Assembly: GCA_030598165.1 (NCBI GenBank)
Contig: JAUVQL010000088.1
Location: 1-5,357, forward strand
Origin: Acidobacteriota bacterium
Lineage (GTDB): Bacteria; Acidobacteriota; Vicinamibacteria; Marinacidobacterales; SMYC01
Length of the DNA stretch: 5,357 nt
Direction of reading: 5' to 3'
Shown: piece by piece, positions 1 through 3,155 of the stretch
Layout: each line of letters begins with the position of its first letter
Numbering within the stretch: position 1 is the first letter of the stretch
Translations under genes and position numbers: made by a program
The notes under the pieces: generated by a model
Told to the model about the DNA's origin: nothing
The model's input: the letters and a program-made list of their open reading frames with translations, nothing else
Databases searched by the model: none

Positions 1-285
1 AGCGAGGATCTCATAGGAACTGAGTCGAGCACCCGGAGTGAGTCTCATTTCAGTTTTCCCTGGGGACTACACCTCGTCCACTAATTGCGGGACGTCGCTT
101 CGGGCGTGGCAATAAATTCCGCATCTCCCTCTCTGCCGTGTAAGCAATCTTCGTCTGCCCAAAGTGCTGCGGGAACTCTAACATAGTTCAGGGAAGCTAC
201 GATAGATGGGAAAAATCCGGTCGCCCCAGCTTGTCTGCTAGAACCGGCCTTCAGGTGACCCATTCGGATAAATGCCCAGATGGAT
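1..285. other. Upstream stretch without a supported gene
   Basis: I see no convincing gene here. A minus-strand open frame at 81-335 has no recognisable motif. It also crosses the palindromic operator and Shine-Dalgarno of the antitoxin gene, so I treat it as chance. The promoter of the toxin-antitoxin operon should lie in the last 100 bases. A GATAAA box at 267-272 could be its -10, but no good -35 stands 16-18 bases upstream. No terminator, tRNA or clear repeat was found. Confidence 0.5.
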
Positions 286-301
286 GTACACTGGAGTGTA
301 C
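286..301. promoter_or_regulatory. Palindromic operator of the YefM/Phd-RelE operon
   Basis: A perfect inverted repeat, GTACACT-GG-AGTGTAC, has 7-bp arms and a 2-bp centre. With the preceding T, the left arm carries the hexamer TGTACA (285-290). The right arm carries TGTACG (297-302). It ends directly against the Shine-Dalgarno GGGAGG (302-307) of the antitoxin gene. YefM-type antitoxins are known to repress their own operon by binding palindromes with a TGTACA core. Position and sequence therefore fit an autoregulatory operator that blocks transcription just before the coding region. Binding itself is inferred. Confidence 0.75.
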
Positions 302-311
302 GGGAGGTCGT

Positions 312-587
312 ATGGAGAGGATGACGCTGACTCAAGCTCGGAATGAGCTCCTGAAGGTGGCGGAGGAAATGGAGCGGCGGCCCGACAAGGTCGTGGAGGT
401 CGTCAAAAGGGGCAAGAAGGTCATGACGTTATTGTCCGCTGAAGTCTACGAGTCTATCGTCGAGACGCTGGAGCTTATAGCGGACGAGAAGACTTTCGCC
501 AAACTTCGTCGCGCGGTAAGAGAAATCGAGGCGGGGAAGGGCGTTTCTTGGAACGATGCTCGGGAGGAACTGGGATTGTCGGAGTAG
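312..587 (+). CDS. Phd/YefM-family antitoxin
   Basis: This is a 91-residue type II antitoxin. It should bind and neutralise the RelE/ParE-type toxin encoded immediately downstream and repress their shared promoter. The N-terminal part (TLTQARNELLKVAEEME, residues 5-21) followed by VVEVVKRGKKVMTLLSAEVYE (27-47) matches the Phd/YefM DNA-binding and dimerisation fold, in which a basic 'RGK-V-LLSAE-YES' segment is typical. The Glu- and Arg-rich C-terminal half is the expected toxin-binding tail, and the length is normal for the family. I chose ATG 312 because GGGAGG at 302-307 sits 4 bases upstream. The frame stays open back to an ATG at 231, but that extension would translate through the operator palindrome. 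ATG 321 is a possible alternative, with longer spacing. The stop is 3 bases before the toxin start. Confidence 0.9.
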   Translation: MERMTLTQARNELLKVAEEMERRPDKVVEVVKRGKKVMTLLSAEVYESIVETLELIADEKTFAKLRRAVREIEAGKGVSWNDAREELGLSE

Positions 588-590
588 GAC

Positions 591-923
591 GTGCCTCGCC
601 GCTACGAGATAGAGATCGCTCCCACCGGTTATCGGTCACTCAAGACCGTAAAAGACAAGAAACTGCGTCGCGAAATCGCCAAAACTATCGATGGCCTTGC
701 CCGTGCGCCCGAAGAACAGGGAAAGGCGCTCCTCGGGCCGCTCGAGGGAGTGAGGAGTGTGCACGCGGCGCGCGATCGTTTCCGTGTCCTCTACCAGGTC
801 GATACAAGTGCGAAGCTCGTATCCGTTTTGCTGATCGGTGAGCGAGCCCCAGGCCGGGACGCGGACATTTACGCTCTTGCGCAGAAACTTCTCGCGACGT
901 TTACGAGGTCGGAGGAGGATTAA
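591..923 (+). CDS. RelE/ParE-family toxin
   Basis: This 110-residue protein of the RelE/ParE superfamily most likely acts as a ribosome-dependent mRNA endonuclease (RelE type) or a gyrase inhibitor (ParE type). The sequence alone does not separate the two. Family marks are the N-terminal strand YEIEIAPTGYRSLKTV (5-20), a basic helix KDKKLRREIAKTIDGLA (21-37), the G-K-LLGPLEGVRSV turn (44-57) and the core strand RDRFRVLYQVD (61-71). The C-terminal DIYALAQKLL (92-101) has the Tyr often placed near the active site. Basic residues R61, R63 and R65 lie where RelE-like nucleases carry catalytic or RNA-contacting arginines. The start is GTG 591; the end of the antitoxin gene, GGAGTAGGA, supplies the Shine-Dalgarno, so the pair is translationally coupled. 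The gene appears intact. No terminator is recognised after it. Confidence 0.9.
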   Translation: MPRRYEIEIAPTGYRSLKTVKDKKLRREIAKTIDGLARAPEEQGKALLGPLEGVRSVHAARDRFRVLYQVDTSAKLVSVLLIGERAPGRDADIYALAQKLLATFTRSEED

Positions 924-1061
924 CGAAAAGTACTAGTGCTATTCATTGAGGACCTCCGGCACAATGCTGGAAGACGACATTTTGTCGGGAAGCCCGCCTA
1001 TGTTCAGTGCGACAAAAAAAAGTTTAGTCTTGCTAGCAGAGAACTTGGGAAACCGAGATTG
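924..1061. other. Gene-free stretch after the toxin gene
   Basis: No supported gene is seen. The segment contains a small hairpin, CGACA-TTT-TGTCG (975-987). A downstream repeat of the first arm, CGACAAAA at 1010-1017, lets TTTTGTCG (980-987) pair in an alternative way. Neither structure is followed by a T-run on the plus strand, so neither is a convincing terminator for the toxin operon. Open frames starting at 936 and 946 show no conserved motif in this part. Confidence 0.4.
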
Positions 1062-1101
1062 GCCCGCCTCCGCCCTTTATCCGCTAAAGGCTTCGGCGGG
1101 C
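1062..1101. repeat. GC-rich palindromic repeat, orphan copy
   Basis: This is a large imperfect palindrome. Outer arms GCCCGCC (1062-1068) and GGCGGGC (1095-1101) pair perfectly. An inner stem CCTTT (1074-1078) and AAAGG (1086-1090) closes on a 7-base loop, with an internal loop between the two stems. The outer arms resemble the palindromes near the tmRNA gene (2411-2461 and 2496-2546), which also begin with (G)CCGCC and end with CGGCGrGrC. I consider it a member of the same dispersed repeat family. It is also followed by a TTTTC-type hairpin and TGGTGGA, as at the tmRNA locus. Confidence 0.6.
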
Positions 1102-1104
1102 ACA

Positions 1105-1123
1105 TTTTCGCCTTCGGCGAAAA
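1105..1123. repeat. TTTTCGCC-TTC-GGCGAAAA hairpin
   Basis: A perfect 8-bp stem with a 3-base loop lies three bases after the palindrome and two bases before TGGTGGA (1126-1132). The T-run comes first and the A-run last, and both are inside the stem. This is the reverse of an intrinsic terminator, so I do not call it one. The counterpart at 2548-2572 has the same design (T-run, short GC stem, 3-base loop, A-run) and the same TGGTGGA neighbour. Confidence 0.6.
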
Positions 1124-1167
1124 AGTGGTGGACCCGGTCGCAAAGAATTCGAACCGCTGGGGAGATT

Positions 1168-1317
1168 CGGTATGAGGTCCTTTTGGCTCCGGTGAGTCAT
1201 ACCATCTATCAGAAAATCGCTTCAGAAGTCGAACGGCTCCAACGACTCGGTCTCAGCTGCCCCCAAATTGCCAGAAACTTGTGCGTTGACGATAAGACTA
1301 TCGCTAAGGCTCTCTGA
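1168..1317 (+). pseudogene. Remnant of a helix-turn-helix protein, recombinase-like
   Basis: About 49 residues, from RYEVLLAPVSHTIYQ to VDDKTIAKAL, look like the C-terminal end of a DNA-binding protein. IYQKIASEVERLQRLGLS is a helix that leads into a helix-turn-helix, CPQIARNLCVDDKTIAKAL. It resembles the homeodomain-like HTH of resolvases and transposases ('LG-S--IA--L-VD-KTV-KAL'). No catalytic domain is present upstream: the frame instead runs into the palindrome and hairpin at 1062-1123. The remnant stops at TGA (1315-1317), followed by TGG. Members I recall continue KAL-Arg-Trp, so CGA may have mutated to TGA; this is inference. I read it as debris of a mobile element. No start codon or Shine-Dalgarno supports expression. 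Confidence 0.45.
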
Positions 1318-1407
1318 TGGCGAAAGCAGCTCAGGCGGCGATGCTGTTATCGAGGTAGCGAAACGTGTCTTCGTCATTGAGTGGAAAAGTCTGGCGAGGT
1401 GTATTTT

Positions 1408-1427
1408 GGTGCAAAATGGTGTAAAAT
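1408..1427 (+). promoter_or_regulatory. Tandem GGTGyAAAAT repeat with -10-like box
   Basis: Two adjacent 10-bp direct repeats, GGTGCAAAAT (1408-1417) and GGTGTAAAAT (1418-1427), differ at one base. The second ends in TAAAAT (1422-1427), which matches the sigma70 -10 hexamer at five of six positions. Its end is 6 bases from the ATG at 1434, so transcription would begin at or very near the start codon. Ribbon-helix-helix repressors commonly bind short tandem or inverted repeats at their own promoter, so the repeat is a likely operator. No clear -35 hexamer was found at 17 bp. Confidence 0.5.
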
Positions 1428-1433
1428 AATGGT

Positions 1434-1691
1434 ATGTCGAATGTCGAAAAGCCTACCCGGCAAAGCATAAGCCTACCTCCCCGCGTGGCTCGTCGAGTAA
1501 AGTCCCTGGCCAAGACGAGCCGCACTAGCGCCAATAAGATCATCGTCGATCTCATCGAGTCTGGGCTTGAAGCCAAGGTGCAAGAAAGGAAACGATTCTT
1601 CGAGCTGGCCGACGGCCTAGTGCGTTCGCGCGACCCGGAGGAGCAGGATCGTATAAAGGAGGAGCTAGCGCGCCTCACCTTCGGTGAGTGA
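1434..1691 (+). CDS. Ribbon-helix-helix (CopG-like) DNA-binding protein, putative antitoxin
   Basis: An 85-residue protein. The beta strand RQSISLPP (9-16) is followed by helix VARRVKSLAKTSRTS (18-32) and helix ANKIIVDLIESGLEAK (33-48). This is the strand-helix-helix layout of RHH repressors, with alternating residues that face the DNA groove. Residues 49-85 are highly charged (KVQERKRFFELADGL, then DPEEQDRIKEELARLTFGE) and could be the partner-binding tail. It overlaps the next gene by one base (TGATG), so the two are almost certainly co-translated. There is no Shine-Dalgarno before ATG 1434, and a -10-like box ends 6 bases upstream, suggesting a leaderless mRNA. The likely role is to repress its own cassette and, by analogy with RHH antitoxins, to control the downstream protein. 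The latter is inference. Confidence 0.78.
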   Translation: MSNVEKPTRQSISLPPRVARRVKSLAKTSRTSANKIIVDLIESGLEAKVQERKRFFELADGLVRSRDPEEQDRIKEELARLTFGE

Positions 1692-1933
1692 TGCCCAAGA
1701 TCCAATGGACCGGCCTCCCGCTCGCGCTTCGTGACCACCTGTTCGACCGACTTCGCGAGCGTGAGATCACCGCGGAAGACCTTTACAAGCTGAAGATTTG
1801 GAGAGAGTCAGAGCCCGACGCTCCGGACGGGCTCTGGTACAAGGACTTCGTCTCCTTCAAGATCTGCGGTGAAGGGAAGTTTCCGAAAACGTTTTTGCTA
1901 CGCGGCCAATCCGCTAAAGGGCGGAAACTCTAA
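1691..1933 (+). CDS. Small conserved-looking protein of unknown function, partner of the RHH protein
   Basis: An 80-residue protein starting at ATG 1691, whose A is the last base of the upstream TGA. It contains an N-terminal IQWTGLPLALRDHLFDRLREREI (4-26), an ITAEDLYKLKIWRES segment (26-40), and an aromatic, glycine-containing C-terminal half (DGLWYKDFVSFKICGEGKFPKTFLL). There is no signal peptide or membrane span. I do not recognise an enzyme family. The pattern resembles uncharacterised proteins I have seen next to RHH regulators, but I cannot name a family. A conserved-type core (WYKDF-SFK-CGEG--PKTFLL) and tight coupling to a DNA-binding protein make a toxin-like or co-regulator role plausible. 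It could also be a non-toxic accessory protein. A GTG at 1688 is a possible alternative start. The gene looks intact, ending TAA at 1931-1933. Confidence 0.72.
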   Translation: MPKIQWTGLPLALRDHLFDRLREREITAEDLYKLKIWRESEPDAPDGLWYKDFVSFKICGEGKFPKTFLLRGQSAKGRKL

Positions 1934-1979
1934 GCGGCCGCTGCGGTTCACTCTGCGTCGCTTTCCTCGGGATCGGCTT
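1934..1979. other. Convergent intergenic gap
   Basis: These 46 bases separate the end of the RHH cassette from the end of the minus-strand GIY-YIG gene. It begins with the palindrome AGCGGCCGCT (1933-1942, starting on the last base of the stop codon). An overlapping weak inverted repeat, TCCGC-TAAAGG-GCGGA (1910-1925), sits at the end of the upstream gene. No T-run follows either one, so there is no standard intrinsic terminator. Confidence 0.4.
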
Positions 1980-2381
1980 CTAGACATCCATGGTGGAAGA
2001 TCGAGAACCTCTCGAAGATACAGGCCCGGGACGAAAACCAAGTGGGAAACCAGCCGTTGCCAAGACCTCGACCGTGTCCGCATCAAGAGTCGTGGCCTCA
2101 ATTGCGCTCCGGTGGATCCGCTTCTGATCGCCACCGAAATGCTTTTTTGCAAACGCGCGTCCCGACGGCGACTTCAAATAACGTTCGAACCTAGTGGCCG
2201 TACTTTGGTCTTCGAATTCCATGCAGACCAGTAATTTCCATGGTCGATACTCCGTAGTGTGGGTAGATTGCCCCATGTTGTGCGCCTTCAACCTGCTCTC
2301 GATATTTGATGTGAGTCCAACATAGTGTTTACGGGGATATCTTGAGCTCCGAATGATGTAGACATAGCGTCTTTCTTTCAT
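1980..2381 (-). CDS. GIY-YIG nuclease family protein (UvrC/URI-type single domain)
   Basis: A 133-residue protein. Its first 82 residues form one GIY-YIG nuclease domain. YVYII (6-10) and YVG (20-22) are the two signature strands. R30 in SNIESRLKAHN is the usual catalytic arginine, HN (34-35) follows, and E66 in RFERYLKS is the metal-binding glutamate. RPWKL (46-50) and SGRAFAKKHF (73-82) are typical of stand-alone URI-type members. These usually end about there, so the 51-residue tail without motifs may be read-through from a lost stop. I chose ATG at 2381; an upstream ATG at 2492 would translate through the palindromic repeat. No Shine-Dalgarno is evident. The gene points away from the tmRNA gene, and the stretch between them is filled by palindromes, suggesting a small mobile unit. 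Biochemical role unknown; DNA cleavage is inferred from the fold. Confidence 0.85.
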   Translation of the reverse strand: MKERRYVYIIRSSRYPRKHYVGLTSNIESRLKAHNMGQSTHTTEYRPWKLLVCMEFEDQSTATRFERYLKSPSGRAFAKKHFGGDQKRIHRSAIEATTLDADTVEVLATAGFPLGFRPGPVSSRGSRSSTMDV

Positions 2382-2410
2382 ATAGCGGTATGACGAGAAA
2401 AAGGAGGTAG

Positions 2411-2461
2411 GTCCGCCTTCGCTGGCTGAACCGAATTCGAATAAGCGAGCTTCGGCGAGAC
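2411..2461. repeat. Palindromic repeat, unit 1 near tmRNA
   Basis: Left arm GTCCGCCTTCGCT (2411-2423) pairs imperfectly with right arm AGCGAGCTTCGGCGAGAC (2444-2461), across a spacer of about 20 bases. The right side carries extra bases (GCTTC instead of AG). After the right arm comes CAAATTTT, nearly the same as CAATTTT after unit 2. It is upstream of the GIY-YIG gene on that gene's strand and may overlap its leader RNA. Confidence 0.65.
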
Positions 2462-2495
2462 AAATTTTAGAGAGGTCGACACAGAGGACCAAAGA

Positions 2496-2546
2496 GCCCG
2501 CCTTCGTTCGCTGGAGTTGAATCCACTGAGCGAACTACGGCGAGGC
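2496..2546. repeat. Palindromic repeat, unit 2 near tmRNA
   Basis: Left arm GCCCGCC-TTCG-TTCGCT (2496-2512); right arm AGCGAA-CTA-CGGCGAGGC (2529-2546). TTCGCT pairs perfectly with AGCGAA, and GCCCGCC pairs with the GGCGAGGC end allowing one bulge. GGA (2513-2515) and TCC (2522-2524) extend the stem inside. Same length, arm design and orientation as unit 1, with 34 bases between the two. The left outer arm, GCCCGCC, is identical to that of the orphan copy at 1062. Confidence 0.7.
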
Positions 2547-2547
2547 A

Positions 2548-2572
2548 ATTTTCCGACCGAAGGTCGGAAAAT
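2548..2572. repeat. Perfect 11-bp hairpin abutting the tmRNA CCA end
   Basis: ATTTTCCGACC-GAA-GGTCGGAAAAT: 11 paired bases, 3-base loop. It begins at the first base beyond the CCA of the tmRNA (minus strand) and could stop or protect the 3' end of the precursor. On the minus strand, however, the hairpin is followed by TTGCC rather than a T-run, so it is not a standard intrinsic terminator. Its twin at 1105-1123 has the same design. Confidence 0.7.
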
Positions 2573-2922
2573 TGGTGGAGGCGGCGGGAATCGAACCCGC
2601 GTCCGAAGATCTTCGCTCGGAGCGTCTACATGCTTGTCCGGCTCCAAAAGTTTTCGTTCCCGTCAGTCAGGAGCCGGCAGGAGCCGACAGAAACTATCCC
2701 CTAGTTCTCACTCGGCCATCCGGGGAACGACGGCCGAGCCAGCCTACATTTGCGGCGCCCTGTACCGGCCCAGTAGGCATGGTCCGGAGAGGACGTGGCC
2801 GTCTTATGCGGCCATTGCTAACGTATTGTCAGCAGTTGTTGGTTTCCACCTGTTTTACGAGAAGTGGGTTCTCGGCATGCAACTCCGGGCTCAATTACCC
2901 CCGTCGAGCCCTGTTCGCCCCC
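2573..2922 (-). ncRNA. ssrA: Transfer-messenger RNA (tmRNA), one-piece form
   Basis: This RNA rescues stalled ribosomes: it is charged with alanine, then supplies a short reading frame that adds a degradation tag. The 3' end reads GCGGG-TTCGATT-CCCGC (T arm), then CGCCTCC-ACCA. The 5' end GGGGGCG pairs with CGCCTCC over all 7 bp and includes the G3-U pair needed by alanyl-tRNA synthetase. CAGGGCTCGACGGGGG just after the 5' stem is the typical D-loop-like region. GCATG near the 5' side and CATGTAG near the 3' side fit helix P2. A strong stem between GGAGCCGG and CCGGCTCC (2638-2645 with 2670-2677) fits a 3' pseudoknot. The CCA is encoded. Total 350 bases, close to the usual size. The gene is intact, and its 3' end borders the repeat block. 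Confidence 0.96.
2804..2833 (-). other. tmRNA tag reading frame (ADNTLAMAA)
   Basis: On the minus strand the frame GCT GAC AAT ACG TTA GCA ATG GCC GCA TAA encodes Ala-Asp-Asn-Thr-Leu-Ala-Met-Ala-Ala followed by a stop. The Ala-Asp-Asn start and the small hydrophobic end are typical of proteolysis tags; most end in LAA or ALAA, here AMAA. The resume codon GCT (2831-2833) is my choice because ACAACT before it resembles the region upstream of known resume codons. If the frame began further upstream the tag would be longer, but the C-terminus would be unchanged. Confidence 0.75.
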
Positions 2923-2944
2923 GTGAAGAAAGGCTTACCTGTAA

Positions 2945-2973
2945 ACTATAGACTTCTTGAGAGATGCATGCAA
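2945..2973 (-). promoter_or_regulatory. Sigma70-type promoter of ssrA
   Basis: On the minus strand TTGCAT (plus 2968-2973) and TATAGT (plus 2945-2950) are separated by exactly 17 bases. TATAGT differs from the consensus -10 at one position. There are 22 bases between the -10 and the mature 5' GGGGGCG, so the transcript should carry a short leader of about 15 bases for RNase P to remove. Confidence 0.65.
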
Positions 2974-3028
2974 GCGATCTGTCGGGAACTGCCTTGGAGG
3001 GCCAGATGGCGAAATGCCTTTGCACATG

Positions 3029-3057
3029 TTGACTTACCACCCAACCTGTCAGATAAT
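3029..3057 (+). promoter_or_regulatory. Strong sigma70-type promoter of the GAF-like gene
   Basis: TTGACT (3029-3034), a 17-base spacer and GATAAT (3052-3057): each hexamer differs from consensus at one position, with ideal spacing. Transcription would start near 3064, giving an untranslated leader of about 92 bases. The promoter diverges from the ssrA promoter; 55 bases separate the two -35 hexamers. Confidence 0.75.
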
Positions 3058-3111
3058 AATTTAGCTGTTTTTTCGTAAGTGTAAGATTGAAGGGGCTTTT
3101 TGCGACTCCTG

Positions 3112-3126
3112 GACCGGGTCCCGGTC
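3112..3126 (+). promoter_or_regulatory. GC-rich hairpin in the leader of the GAF-like gene
   Basis: GACCGGG-T-CCCGGTC is a perfect palindrome around one base (a realistic RNA fold is six pairs with a GTC loop). It is followed by only TTTC, so it would be a weak terminator at best. It lies in the predicted leader, 29 bases before the start codon and 18 bases before the AGAGGA Shine-Dalgarno, so it could tune expression. No riboswitch class is recognised. Confidence 0.4.
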
Positions 3127-3155
3127 TTTCTGACGGACAAAAAAGAGGACGGCGC

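Larger units (their letters stand above)
1980..2572 (-). mobile_element. Putative GIY-YIG plus palindrome unit at the tmRNA 3' end
   Basis: The GIY-YIG gene, two palindromes (2411-2461, 2496-2546) and a perfect hairpin (2548-2572) form one block ending exactly at the terminal CCA of the tmRNA gene. Stand-alone GIY-YIG genes beside tRNA-like 3' ends, with GC-rich palindromes in between, are a recurrent arrangement in environmental genomes (my recollection, not a search). The right boundary at 2572/2573 is sharp. The left boundary is unknown, and I found no repeat of the tmRNA 3' end that would mark it. Calling the block mobile is inference. Confidence 0.35.

Noticed and set aside
231..311. Upstream start of the antitoxin at 231
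   Set aside because: The added 27 residues are encoded by the operator region, are unlike Phd/YefM N-termini, and lack a Shine-Dalgarno. ATG 312 has one.
81..335. Minus-strand open frame of 84 residues
   Set aside because: No recognisable family; it overlaps the antitoxin operator and Shine-Dalgarno in the opposite direction.
1105..1123. Intrinsic terminator at the TTTTCGCC hairpin
   Set aside because: The T-run precedes the stem and the A-run follows it on both strands; no T-run lies downstream.
1120..1210. A tRNA on the minus strand, suggested by TGGTGGA and AATTCGAACC
   Set aside because: The T-stem does not pair, the spacing between the CCA-like end and the T-loop is wrong, and no cloverleaf can be drawn. 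At most it is a decayed tRNA-like end.
936..1317. Open frames at 936-1175 and 946-1317 as complete genes
   Set aside because: Their first parts run through the palindrome and hairpin and show no motif. Only the last ~49 residues of the second resemble a protein family, so it was kept as a remnant.
1079..1920. 12-base identity ATCCGCTAAAGG at 1079-1090 and 1909-1920
   Set aside because: One 12-base match is expected by chance in a window of this size, and the flanks do not align.
2378..2647. Minus-strand open frame across the palindromes and tmRNA 3' end
   Set aside because: It covers the RNA gene end and the repeats in a frame without any protein motif.
2668..2688. Tandem CAGGAGCCGr repeat
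   Set aside because: It lies inside the tmRNA and is explained by the 3' pseudoknot stem region rather than by a separate repeat element.
2517..3078. Plus-strand open frames at 2517-2951 and 2572-3078 (GGGNRTRV- and VEAAGIEPASEDLRSERLHACP-type translations)
   Set aside because: They are antisense translations of the tmRNA gene. These phrases are a familiar artefact of reading tRNA/tmRNA 3' ends on the wrong strand.
3087..3155. TTG start at 3087 for the GAF-like gene
   Set aside because: The extra residues include a leader hairpin translated as PGPGPG, there is no suitable Shine-Dalgarno, and ATG 3156 has AGAGGA at good spacing.
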